Origin: Bilabrum cf. latius
Lineage: Eukaryota; Bigyra: Bicosoecida; Bigyra; Bicosoecida
Direction of reading: 5' to 3'
Assembly (NCBI GenBank): GCA_965178125.1
Contig: OZ237741.1
Coordinates: forward strand, 868,001-932,000
Length of the DNA: 64,000 nucleotides
Below are positions 36,823 through 49,000 of the stretch, in pieces (position 1 is the stretch's first letter; the number at the start of each line of letters is the position of its first letter). The notes under the pieces are model-generated. The model was not told the origin of the DNA and ran no database searches. It saw only the letters and a program-made list of their open reading frames with translations. Both the position numbers and the translations under genes were made by a program.

Positions 36823-38652
36823 TTACTGCCTAGCGCCTGCTCGTCGGCGTGGCTTGAGGCTGTCATCGCTCACACTAGCCTGGTAATATTGGGCCAGCCG
36901 ATGAAACCAGGACGAAGTACCGACTGCGCCAGCATCTGGCAACTCCACTGACACGATTTCGTTGTCCTAGTCGACTGCCCCGTCGTCCACTGCACCGACG
37001 ACCTTCTTGTTCGCTAGTATGCTGCGCCCATCCTAGACCGCTTTCACCGCCCTGTCAAGCCTCTCTAACCTCTGCACCTCTCGCCAATTCCTATGCTTGC
37101 CAGCGTAAAACGCCGCTGCTCCCACAGTCTTGGGAGCAGGCTTTACCCCGATTGCAGCCGCGAGCTCAGCCAACATGGCTGCGGAGCCTTGCGCGCGATG
37201 GCCCTCCGACACCCGGAGGTACAAATCATTCAGAGCATGCAGCGAGCGGGTACCGGGCTTGACGCTGTACGAGCGCATAAGTCGTAGCGTGCTGCACGCC
37301 CCGTCAACGTCTCCCCTTGCGCACCAACTCTGCAGCAAGCCCACGAACCACGTCTCCGACAACGAGCCTTCGGAAGATCCGAAGGGCGACCCACTCGTGT
37401 CGCTGGTATGGTACCGACAAACGGATTCGAGGACTCTGTGCGCTGTACCGAGCTCCCCGTTGATGTATAGAGCCCTGACAAGCTCGCTGGCCAGGTTGGC
37501 ACCGTGTCGCGCGGCCGCTAGCGACCTAACCATCGACTCGCACTCTTGCCCCGATAGCAACGGTCCTGCCAGTTGCCCGACCACTCGGCTCGCTGCAGAT
37601 ACTTTGCTGCTGTAGTTTGCACTTACTTCTGGCCCTTCCCCATCCCGCCCGTCTTGTACATCAGCTGGGCCACTCGCCGCCGCGGCAGATCCCGCATCGC
37701 TGGACCCATTGACGGCAGCTTCCGCCGCCCAAGCGCGCAGGAAGTCAACAGCTGCTGACGCACGCAGGGACTATCGCACTCGCATCGTCATTCGACTTGA
37801 CGCAGCAATCTTGGTCGTCCCAAAATGCCCGCCGGACGACGCTGGCTCGATGTCTTCTTCCACCCCATGAGCCTGCGACGGTCTACTAGCAGGCACTGGC
37901 ATGACAGGCATCTCGCCGCCTTTCCCTGTCGCCACACTTCGAAGATTCGCTACATAGATGAGTTCTTTAGCAGGGCTTCCGGTCCAGACGCCGACCTGAC
38001 TAGCGACGGCTCGCGTTGGTGGGGCGCCAGCAAGCAGACGCACGATCGAGGCGGCTAGCCTGCTGTCAATTTGCATGCCTGCATCGCGACTCATATCAAT
38101 TACCCGGTGAGCAGTGTCAACTACAACATCAACTTGGGAGTTTGAATGCTTGACGCCCAAAGCATCTGACAACAAGGCAAGATCAGCCTGCTCGAACGGT
38201 CGTCCGAACCGGTTGTGTCTCCAGTCCAACAGCAGCAACGCTGCATCGGCGTGGCGCCAGCGAATTGCAGCGAGAACTGCAGCTCGAAACTGTGACAGAG
38301 GCCTTCTGGCTATCGATTCTGCATCGCCGCCACTTGTCCACTCTTTCAGCGCGCTGTCCACTGTTGCAATCGATCTCGGCGAGATTGATGCTGCCCGCGA
38401 TGACGCCCCCAAAATGCAAGCTGCCAAGCTCTAAGGGGTGATGTAGTTTGGTTGGATTCTAGATGTTGCGTACAAGCTCAACTGACTGGAGCGAGCAGTT
38501 CTATCAGCCAACAGGGCAGCCTCGTCTGCCGGTGCCCCACGGGCAACTTTGGAACAACCGCCGTCCAAAGACAGCACGGGCCTCCAACCAGCTCGTAAAG
38601 ACTAGCGGAAACGAGCACAAGCAACGGAAGCTCTGTCGGATGCTTGCCGCAT
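36823..38652 (-). CDS. Pentatricopeptide-repeat-like protein, probably organelle-targeted
   Basis: Single minus-strand frame of 609 aa from ATG at 38652 to TAA at 36823-36825, with five TAG codons (low ends 38602, 38431, 37771, 37033, 36967). The first ~25 residues are Arg/Ser/Ala-rich without acids after residue 6 (MRQASDRASVACARFR), like a mitochondrial presequence. At least one good PPR-type helix pair is visible: WFVGLLQSWCARGDVDGA followed by LRLMRSYSVKPGTRSLHALN. Other helices (AAVLAAIRWRHADAALLLLD) look like degenerate repeats. PPR proteins bind organellar RNA; the target cannot be told. Its 3' end is 113 bp from the convergent P5A stop, and its start is 140 bp from the PRCC start. Confidence 0.65.
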
Positions 38653-38792
38653 CCCACAGAGAAATGCAAATTCTGGCTGGCATCAATTGATGAGGAGAAC
38701 CAATAATTCCAAGCCCCAGATTGGCACAGAAACAAGCATTAAGAAGTACAATTGCCCCAGGGTGCTATACGCGTATAACTTTGTTCATTAGT
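38653..38792. promoter_or_regulatory. Divergent promoter region, PPR / PRCC
   Basis: A 140-bp gap between oppositely oriented start codons. Its size nearly equals the two other divergent gaps in the window (147 and 146 bp). No motif is recognised. Confidence 0.4.
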
Positions 38793-39770
38793 ATGGCATC
38801 TAGGCTGACCCTATATGAATCATCGTCAGATGAAGACGAGGAAACAGAGCCAGAGCCTCCCCGATCTGAGGAAATCCCGCTGGGCAAGAAAAGGCCACGT
38901 TCTGAAACAAAAGTAGCTACTGCAGGGGCGCAATTATAGAGTACTAGCGATCGACCCGCCAAGTCTGCCAAAGTGGTAGAACTTGTCGAAGGGGAGGAGC
39001 AGGCACCGGTCCGAGAAACAAGTGCCAGATCACAAAAACAACAGATTGGAGACCATCATAGCGGAGGAAAGCAAGTTGAGAGTAAAATACCAGTCCCTTA
39101 TCAGCGAAGCGTAGCTACAATTTCCACCGCAGCTCAGCTGGTGACTGCGTCATAGCCGTTTGCGCCTGGTCGGTATGTCGGCTCGACCTCCAGCCAGCCT
39201 GCGCAGTACCCCCAACCCCAAGGCTACGGCCAGTCCCAGACAAGTATTGATGCGGTATAGCGCACTGTAGGTCGCGATGCTGAGGCAGCACATGCAGCGG
39301 CAGCCTCTCTCGGCATCCCGCCAGCAGTGGCAGCGGGGTTAGACCCCAAGGCACTTCGGGACATGATGAAGGCGAGCGGAGGTGGGCGACGGAAGGGTCG
39401 ATTGCGGGCAGACTTGACATAGCACCATGGTGGAGGCAGTGCGTCCGTGGCGACCCTTGTCAGCGGAGTGAAGGTTCACTCGTTGAGAGCTCGTGATGTC
39501 CACGGGTCGTGGAGTGCCGAGGATGTCGCGGCGGTGGGGTCAGCTCCTGCACCCCAACGCACGGTTCTGTCGACGGCATGGGACGCTTCATCGGGTAAGA
39601 TGACAACCATTGAGGGCGCAGGTGTTGGTGTCGGTCAGCGCAAGCGACAGAACCAGTTGACGGTGATGGCGTCTCGGGCGATGCAGCTTGAGACAGAAAG
39701 GATCGGGCCAACGGCGGAGGAAAATGCCAGGGCGGCCAAGAAAGCTTCCAAGAAGAAATATGGATTCTAA
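38793..39770 (+). CDS. PRCC: PRCC-family nuclear protein
   Basis: Single exon, 325 aa, ATG at 38793, stop TAA, with four TAG codons (38937, 39153, 39258, 39420). The N-terminus is acidic and Ser-rich with a basic nuclear-localisation-like stretch (GKKRPRSE). A Pro/Gln/Tyr-rich middle (QPAQYPQPQGYGQSQ) follows. The C-terminus carries the PRCC signature: a basic helix with RKRQNQLTVMASRAMQLE and a final KYGF, matching the conserved C-terminal end of the family. PRCC is a nuclear protein linked to splicing factors and mitotic checkpoint control in animals. Much of the body is disordered, so the assignment rests mainly on the C-terminal ~80 residues and overall composition. Confidence 0.75.
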
Positions 39771-40020
39771 TCGTTTTTCTGCTTCTGCCGAATCACTGCA
39801 TGCTATAACCGACAAGTTCAAAAGAGAATCGGTGTATAAGAAAGCAAAAATCGACAATGGCCACATACGGCCATAACAGAACTTAAATCAGATGGCATTC
39901 CATGCTGCTACACTCTTGGCCGCTAGAGCACCAGTTCAAGACCAGGAGACGCTAAATACGCGACTACAGTCTCTACTATTTGATGCCCACGGCAGCTCAA
40001 GATGAGCAATCGACCTTTAA
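39771..40020. other. Intergenic gap before the right repeat arm
   Basis: 250 bp between the PRCC stop and the start of inverted-repeat homology. It is AT-rich, with a small hairpin (TGGCC/GGCCA around 39859-39875) that could belong to the PRCC 3' end. No gene is seen. Confidence 0.35.
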
Positions 40021-43000
40021 TTGGGCTCTATAGTCGCTTTGGTCCTGCCAGTCCCCGGGCGGCTTTGCTCTAGAAGTGCTCGCTGCATGCACGGAATCAC
40101 GCACACAAACACGCCGCGACGCCACTCGTGTGCCCCCTTGCAAGTGCAAAGGGCGACACTAGGTGGATCGCGATGCATCGTGTGTGAGCCAAAGGCTCTC
40201 GGTCATCCATGCAGGTCAGCAGCACATCGGGCGAAGGCCTCCCCGGGGCGGATCAGGAACCCAGAAGCGTGGCGCACAATGGGCGCACGTCCAATCCAGT
40301 CGACTGCACAAAGCAGCATTGCATGCCGCAGCCACACCAGGGCACAGCCCCAGCAGACCACTTTCCTCCGTTCTACCGAGTCACCAAAGCTCAGCGCAGC
40401 ACAAAGCTCACTTTCCATCAGAGCTCGAGGTGCTGGTCTTGGCGAAAGTCATGGGGTTCTGCGTCTGGTCCGAGCCAGAGGCGGTCCGGCTCAGTAGCCC
40501 GCGCCGAGACCCACCGGCCCGGCCAGCACGCAGGGAGTTGCGTCCAGCACGCCGGATGCCCACAGTGCCAGCTGCGCCTGGCGACGCCGCACCCTCCGCC
40601 TTCGTGGGGCCGAAGGCATTCCGAGACCGGCCAGCCGATCCAGTGCGACCGGCACGACGCACTCGGCGACCAGCACCCTCACTGGCTACTCCAGTGGACA
40701 GGCTGTCGCCCATTCCGGCCATGCCTTCGGTCTTCCGCAGGCGCTGCACCTCCGCCTTGAGCTCGCGCACGTGGTTCCGCACGAACTGCCATGTCGCGGC
40801 GTCCGGCACGTCAGTGGCCAGGAGGGCCTCATCGGCCTTGGCACCCGTGTCGGCCCCCTTGGAGGACCCGGAGCCGAGGAACATCGGGTTCACGCCCACG
40901 CCGGACGCAGACTCCGCGTTGCCGCCGGACATCTCCAGTCCACCGGCGCCGCCGCTGTCCCCGGCAGCCGAGCTGCCGCCGGTTTCGAGGTCCCTGAGCC
41001 GCTGGAGCTCCTTCATGGCGCGCTGGGACATGGGGCCGGCCTTGCCCTTGCCAGCCTTGCCACCCTTGCCCTGTCCGGCCTTGCTCAGCGCGTCCTTGCG
41101 CCGCTGCTCGTTCAGAGACGTGTACACCTCCAGGCCGATGGACACAGCGCAGAAGATCAGCCCGCCGAAGATCAGCATCATGGTCACCACCGTCAGCACA
41201 TCGCGCTCGATAGCGCGACTCGACTGCACCCCGATCAACTCGTCGTCGAAGCGGCCCGACTGGAAGCACACGCCAGACAGCGCGATCAGTACAGTCAGCG
41301 CCAGCTGTGTGCTCTCCAGAGTGTTGTACGACACAGCGCACTGGGTGGCGGCCGCAGTCACAGACGCCATCAGCGAGTCGTCGCTGGCACTGCCGCTGAT
41401 GCCCTACCCGAAGCGGCGGCGGTCCCAGGCCTTGGCACGGTCCTGGAACACGCGCTGCAGCCTGCCCTTGATGGTCACGTGCAGCACATCGCCGTCCTCG
41501 CAGCGCTGCTCATGGTCGCGGATGACATCGGCCATGTCCTCGCGAGACATGTACGGCATCACGTACACCTGGGCTGTGTAGCTCAGGAACACCACCAGCA
41601 GCAGGGTGGCCAGCTGGTACGCAGCATTGTTCACGAACAGCAGGCTCACCACAGCCACGCCGAACTTGCGGGCCAGGATAGTCAGGATCCAGTACGGGGC
41701 CACCACAGGACGGAAGAAATAGTACAGCTTGTGCAGACTCTTGCGCGTGTCGAAGGCATGCGGGTTGGTAGCACGGTCCTTGCCAAGACCGCGCGCCCTC
41801 AGCAGCTGATCTTCCACGATCAGGTCACGGCTCCTGTACAGCAGCACGGCCACAGTTACTGGGTATGCCACAGTGTACACTGCAAAAGCAATGATGGCAA
41901 ACGGAAGCAGCGTCATCTGCACGCCGCCTGGCTTGCCGCACTCCTCGAACACGACCTGAAGGTATAGCTTGCCGTCAGGTGGGGTGGTGGGACTGCAGTT
42001 CCACACGTCCAGGATGGTGCGTGTGAGCTGCAGGTACAGGATGTACAGCGAGCCAGAGCCCATCATGAGCAGGATAGGATAGTGGTTGCAGCGCTTGCTC
42101 TTGGGGCGGCCCAGCACCACCAGCTTGTACAGGTACAGAGACACGTGACACAGCCCGAACATTGCCAAAGCCGCGAGGGGCAGCAGCATGATGGCAGTCC
42201 ACTGCGCGATGTAGCCCACGTTAGGTACGATGCACTGAGGGGCCACGATGTCGATGTTGAGGTTGAAGGCCGACAGGATGCGGAAGATGTTCAGCACGAT
42301 CGGAGGCCACGGCACCTTGGATCGAGCAAGGATGGCAAGCACCTGGGCATAGTCCAGACTGAGACTCAGGGGGGCAATCTGGATGTCAGCCTTGGCCACG
42401 AAGTACGCACCGATACCCATGAACAGCACCGCCACCACAAACAGGATCAGGATCACCCACTGGTTGTCGGGGCACTCCTCGCATACGCCCAGCGTAGACC
42501 GGAAATGGCCCTCGGAGCACTCGGCGCACCGCGGACCTGTGTACGCGGCGGAGCACTCGTTGTTGCCCAGACACGCGTCCTGTGGCTGGCACGGCAAGAA
42601 GTGGAAGCAGTAGGATCGCAGCTCCTGGGACGCCTCCCCACGGCGCTCCTCTGGGCATGCCAGCTCGTCCCGCTTGTTGGGGTCAGCTGCAGAGATGTTG
42701 GGCCGCATGTCGAAGAACCCAGCCAGCGACACGGGGTCCACCGGTCCACCAGGGCAGTCGGCACCCACGGGACAATCCAGGCACCACTCGCCGTTGTCAC
42801 CATAGTAGTCGTTATCGCACTCGGCAGACAGCCGCAGAGACAGCTCGTCGTTGTACCTGGTCTCTTGCAGCGCCACGCTCACGGAGATGTTCTTGCGGCC
42901 AGCGCGGTCCTCCATGGTCTCGCACTCCAGGAATGGCTCAGGCGGGACAGCGGCGGAGTCAAGCGTCCACCTGCCGCCGCCATTGGTGCAGTTAAGACCT

Positions 43001-46000
43001 CCGATGCTCACTAAGAAACCGTCACCGGGCAGTGGCGGGGTCTCGCCGAGGTTGGTGCCAAAAATCAGCACGGTGTCGCCGGCTGCGCTGGGCTGGTTGG
43101 GACTGACAAAGAAGATCTCGGGGGCATCGTAGCTGACCAACACGGGGTTTGACAGGCGCCCGTCCACTGCCACCACCAGTCGCAGGTCCCGGCCATAGCC
43201 CTGGGGCACCCCAGCCGGGATCTCCGAATGCGAGTGGAAGCGCGCCCCCGAGGTGTCGAGGGCATATCCACTGGGCTCGGCCACGTCTGGTCGAAGGCTC
43301 AGGGGGATGCGGGCGGTGGGCACGCCGCGAGGACGGCCCATCTCGTCGGTGGCCTGCAGCGGCGGAGAGGCGAAGAACTCGTCCTGCGTCACCTCCACGG
43401 CCCCGTCGATGCGAGGAGGCAGCAGTCGCATCTCAGTGCGCGCCGTGGCCGCAATTCCGAACGAGTGGCCCAGCACGCGCATGGCTGCCCTGTCCTCAGG
43501 TGCGATGCTCTCGGCGAACGTGCCTCGAGTTGGCACCTCGGCTGGCATGGCTACAGACGCGATGTACGGGGCATCGTACTCGAAGTCGCTGGCACCAGCA
43601 CTGCGCTGGCCCATCACCACCACATCGATCATCAGACCGTCGCCCTGGCCCTCGGGAAGCACGAAGGAGATCTGGTCATGGTCCTGCGAAAGCACAGGCA
43701 CCACGGCACCGAACCACGCAGGACCAGTTCCGGTCTGCGCGCGGCGAGCGGCAGCCTCACCAGCATCGGGGGTCGGCAGCACGCGCACAACGGCGCCCAT
43801 CGTACCGCAATCCGCGCACGACACATTCACCACCACTCCGCCTTCAGTCGGGAAAAGAGGCACAGACGGGTCCCGAGAGCCGCCCACCAGCGACATGGCA
43901 TCGTTTTCGGAGGCAAAGCCAAGCACCCGAGGGGCGTTATACTAGAAGGCTGCCTCCGCCGCGGCAGCGTCGTTGGACTGCCCACCAGCTGTCACGCGCC
44001 AGCCCCACCCGGCACCCTGACCGGCGGGCACGGTGCAAGACACGCTTGTATGTGTCCAGCCCACAGTCATGCACTCCAGCGGTGCAGGTACGGCTGGCTC
44101 CACAGGGGTAGGCAGCGGGTTGCCGTCACCATCCAAGGGGGCTGGCAGCGCGCGAGGCACAGACGGGTTCCACACGAGATGCACGGCGGGTGCCTGCACG
44201 CCAAAGTTCGATCCTGCCAGCGTCACGTTGACCATGCCGCGAGAAGGCACATCCAGCTCACCACCACCAACAAGGGCAGCTGACGCCACGGAAGGAGCCA
44301 TATATCCGATCTGGAAGGAATCCGATAGCCGGCCATTGTCCAAAAAGGCGTTACGGGCGGCGCCCTGTCCCTCCCTCACATCTAGCACCACCTCCTCGTG
44401 GTCCCAAGACACCACGTCCACATTCACGCCATCAACCACCACGCCGGCATCCCCAGGCACAGCGCCAAAGTTCATGCCAGTGATCGTGGTCCGGCCACCA
44501 GAGGTGGGCAGCAGCGAGGGACTCACAGATGACACCGACGGCGCAGCGTAGTTCCAGTCGAAGTCAGGAAGCGATGCCACGCCGCCTCGGAGCACCGTCA
44601 CACCGATGCCTGCACCCTGTCCTGCAGGTGCTGTGCACGTCAGCTCGTACGTTGAGGCGGCGGTGCACGGGGCGGCATCAATGCACCGCACTGACACGTT
44701 CGTGCACGGGCTGCCGTCCACGTCCACAGACATCACGCCAGCGGTTGTGGACCAAGCCGTGCCCCGCATGGTGACCACAGTGCCGCCACGGGTGGCCAAG
44801 TCGGGCCTGACCTCGCCATCGCCTCGCTCTGCGATGGACGGTGACACTGACTCGAACAACACGCCCGCTGTCTCGCGGCCCGTGCCGTCCTGCACCCATA
44901 CGCATCCCCGCTCCACATTGGACACGATGCAGTTCACCTGCTCGTGACCCGACACGATCTCGCACTCAGAATGCGCAGCCACCTCCCAGCGGGCCAGCAG
45001 CAGCACGCCCTGACTGGTGGTTGGACACGTGGGGGGATCGAAGCCCACCTGAGGCGGGGCCTCGCCCACCACGAACACGGGGCTGGGACCGAAGTTGGTG
45101 CCTGTTGCCGTGATGCGGTAGTCGGTCGGGCGATCGATCGGATCGAACAACTCGGCATGCAACCGGGTCAATGCAGGGCTGTCGTAGTCGAATGCCACCA
45201 CGTTCGACCGCAACCAGGACGAGGGGCCCTGTCCCGGGTCCACCAGTGCCTGCACGCCCAGGTCGGAGCCCTCTCCCTCGGGCAGCAGGAACGTGACGCG
45301 GTGCGCAGGGGCTGTCGTGGTGCCGGCAGACTGCAGCACCACAGCGCGGGTCGAGTCAACATGCCCAGTGGTGCCGTCGGGGAACCCAAACAGCAGACGC
45401 AGTGAAGACTGAGACGAGCTGCCCGACTCATCGCCAGCATCGCCAGATCGGATGCGAGAGTCCTGAAGACCGAGGTTGGTCCCATCCACAGTCACGGCAA
45501 CGAGGCCCTTCGTGGGACCGTTCGTGGGCTGCACGTTTGTCAGCACAGGAGGCGCGTAAGACAGGGTGGCTGTGGGGTTCAGGGCAGAGGACTGTCCGCG
45601 CACAGTGACCCGGAACACATGGCCCCGGCCCACACCAGCTGCCGTGCGACAGCGGATCCGCTCGTGAGACAGCACGGTGCAGTTCCTGGCGTCATACTCT
45701 TGCCCCGATGCGCCATACCGTACCGAGTCCAGGTACACGCGCCCGAACGGGGCCTGCGCCATGGGAGGTCCGAAGTTCTCGCCCGTGAGCTCAAACACCT
45801 GCCCGCCATCTGTCCATGCGTCAGTCACCACGAGGCCATTGGAGTCACCAGTGGCAGGATCAGTCACAGCAGACACGCTCGGTGCGGCGTACGCCGTGGT
45901 GGGCTGCCTCGACTCCAGCCCATCCACAATGACACGCCATTTCAGGCCAGCACCGGCACCTGGCTGCTTGGCGCACGTGATCTCCTGGTGCGCCACGGTC

Positions 46001-49000
46001 ACGTTGCAGCTGGCAGTGGCATCGAACTCGAGTCCCCTGCGGTCCATCTCCTCCAAGTCAACGTCTCGCTCCTCCAGCCCGTACCTGACCTCATCCAGGA
46101 AGGCCTTGCCCACGGGCCCGAAGTGCTCGCCCCTGATCACAACCACGTCCCCGCCTGGTGTGCTGGCGTCCACAGCGCCCTCGCCCTCGTACAGAGACAC
46201 CACGGGCGCGGCATAGCTCACGGTCGTCACCTCGACTTCATCCACAAGGCCATCGGCATCCTCGCTGGCCTCAGCAGCAGCGGGCATAGTGGACTCAGAC
46301 ATCTGACCGCCGACCGCGGCTCGCACGGTGTGGTTCGCGCCAGTGCCGACCGACGTGACGCATGTGATCTGCGAATGCGCGAGCGATACACGGCAAGACG
46401 CAGCCAGGAACCGAGCCGAGTTGAGTCCGCCGTATGTCACGCTTGGCATGATGGACACGCCGCCCGCCATCCAGCTGCTGTCACCGTGAGGACCCAGATC
46501 TGCGTAGTCCTGGGTGGTCCAGCCGGTAGGCCCGAAGTCAGTGCCGCTCACTAGCAGCTCCAGTCCACCGCGAGTGGAGCCTGCTACCGCACCGGGGCCA
46601 CCCACGCTTGTCACTGTAGGGACAGCGTACGACGTACGAAGGGCACCAGATGTGGGAGTCGATTGCAGGCCGCCAGCGTACACGATCCACGAGTGCATCT
46701 TACCGAGACCCTCTGGCAGTGTGCAGTTCACCATGTCGTGATCACGCACCACCTCGCATCCCACCGCCATGAATCGGGTCGAGTTGGCACCACCGAAAGT
46801 GGCCCGCACGTCGAGGCCAGCCAGCACGATGGGGTGGCTCTGGGCCAGCGCAGGCCCGAAGCTGGATCCAATCAGAGAGATGATGGGCCCACCAGCTGTA
46901 GGCAGCGAGTCCAGACCAACGGAGCTCGAGTCATCCGCGCCAACCATGATTGAGGTGACGGTCGGGGTCTCGTACGACACCGAGCTGCCGAAGCCCACGG
47001 ATATCTGGCCACCAACTGTAGCAACGAACTCCAGAGGCCCGCCCACACCAGCAACAGGGTGGCACGTGATCTGCACGTGCGCATTCGTCACACGGCAGTC
47101 GCGAGCCGCGAATGCATTCTCTGCCAGATCGGGCCCGTAGCTCAGCTGCACCAGCGTGCCCACCGGCCCGAAGTTGGCGCCCTCCACTACGATGGACACG
47201 GTGTCATCAGCCGCGCCGCGAGTTGACAGGATGTTGCCTGTCCCGCCCACGCCTGCCACGCTCGTGATCGACGGTGCCGAGTAAGACGTGGTAGCAGAGG
47301 ACTCGGCCGATGATGCCGAGTGATCGCGCGCGTTGACCGAGTCAAGCAGCCGAAGTACCCACACGTGCCCAGCGCCCACACCCTCAACCACCCTGCAGGC
47401 CACCTCAAAGCCGGCCTGCTCAAAGCGACACTCAGACGCAGTGTATCGAGTGGGGTCAGAGGCAGGCCCATAGGAAGCCGCCAGCTGGTACGTGCTCAGG
47501 TCGAGGCTCTCGGCATCCACGCGAGCCTGCACTGGAGAGAAGCCAGTCCCCTGAAGCACAACCCAGTCGCCGCCCACCGTGCCGTACTGCACGCTGCCGC
47601 CCTCGGCACCGATGCCACCGCCATCAGCCGTCGCATTGTCGCCCGCACCAGGCTGCACAAAGCCACCGTCCTCACCACCGATGCCTTCGCCCATCACTGT
47701 GCCATCAGGCCCGATGGCAGCGTCCGTGTCTTCCATGTACCTGAACCCAGAGATGAACGCATCGTCCACGTCCTGCACGCGCACCGTGACAGACGCATCC
47801 GTGCGGAGACCGCCTCCATCCGTCACGATCACACGCACCTCATACGAGGCCCGCATCTCCCAGTCCAGCTGCTGGCCCGGCCTCAGACGAAGGCTGCCAG
47901 ACGATCGATCCATTTCGAACAGCTCGTACACCATGGCGTCCTCCACGGCCTGCGGGCTGGGAGCGGTGTTATTCCCAGTGGTGCCCTGGTCGCCGGCATC
48001 CGGGGCTGTCGAGTTGCCGTCCACCTCAACCCCATCGTCCTCGTCACCGTCACCCTGGTCAGGAGAGGAGCTAGCGTTCTGCGCAACCAGCAAACTGGGA
48101 TCGCCGGCCAGCAGCACCTCGAAACTGCGCCATTCCTCCCGAGAGTCGGGGTCGGAGATGGACACAGTGCCCACAGCAGCGCCGGCCGCAGCGTCCTCTG
48201 CCACAGCCAGGACCTGGTCGGCAGGCACAGACGGGTAATCGTTCGAGTCGATCAGCGCGATGAAGACGTCGGCTGTGTCTGAGGCACCGCGCCCATCCGT
48301 AGCCACGATGGTGCACCGGAAGCTGGGGCTCAGCTCAAAGTCGAGCACACCTGCTTGGCCAACACCGAGAGACCCGCTAGACCCATCGCCCAAGATGGTC
48401 ACTGCACTGCCGCACGCGCGAGTGCTCTGTGATGTGGGTGACGCGCCAGTGGGGGCGCGGATCGTGTACCGAACCGTGCCGTTGTCAGCCACATCGTCCT
48501 CGCGCGCCATCAGCACAGCCACAGCGCCTTGTCCCGGCGTGGCCTCCTCGGCGGCATCAGCCATGCGGACAGCAGTGCCCTCCGCCGCGCCCTCCTCGAT
48601 GGTCACGTCGAACCGCGCGGAAGATGGGATCCGCCGGGCCGTGTCGAAGTAGGGCGCCTCAGCCACCTCATTCACATTGATCACGATGGTGGTAGCGCTG
48701 CTGAGCGGAGTAGTGCTGTGCGAGTCAGTGGCTGTCAGCACGGCCTCAAACCGTCTTGTGCCATGTTCGTAGTCGAGCAGCCCGGAGCCGGCTCCACCGG
48801 AACCAGATGCCACCTGGATGATGGCTGTGCCGTCTGCGCCGCTGCTGATATCACCGCCAGTTGCGCTCTGCACCACGAACGGGAACGGGGCGTTGGCAGA
48901 TGCACCAGTCGGTGCCAAGGAGAACGAGACTGTCTGTCCATCATTGGCATCCGAAGCATCGATGCGGCCCACAAGCGTAGCATCCTCGGCGTTCTCATCC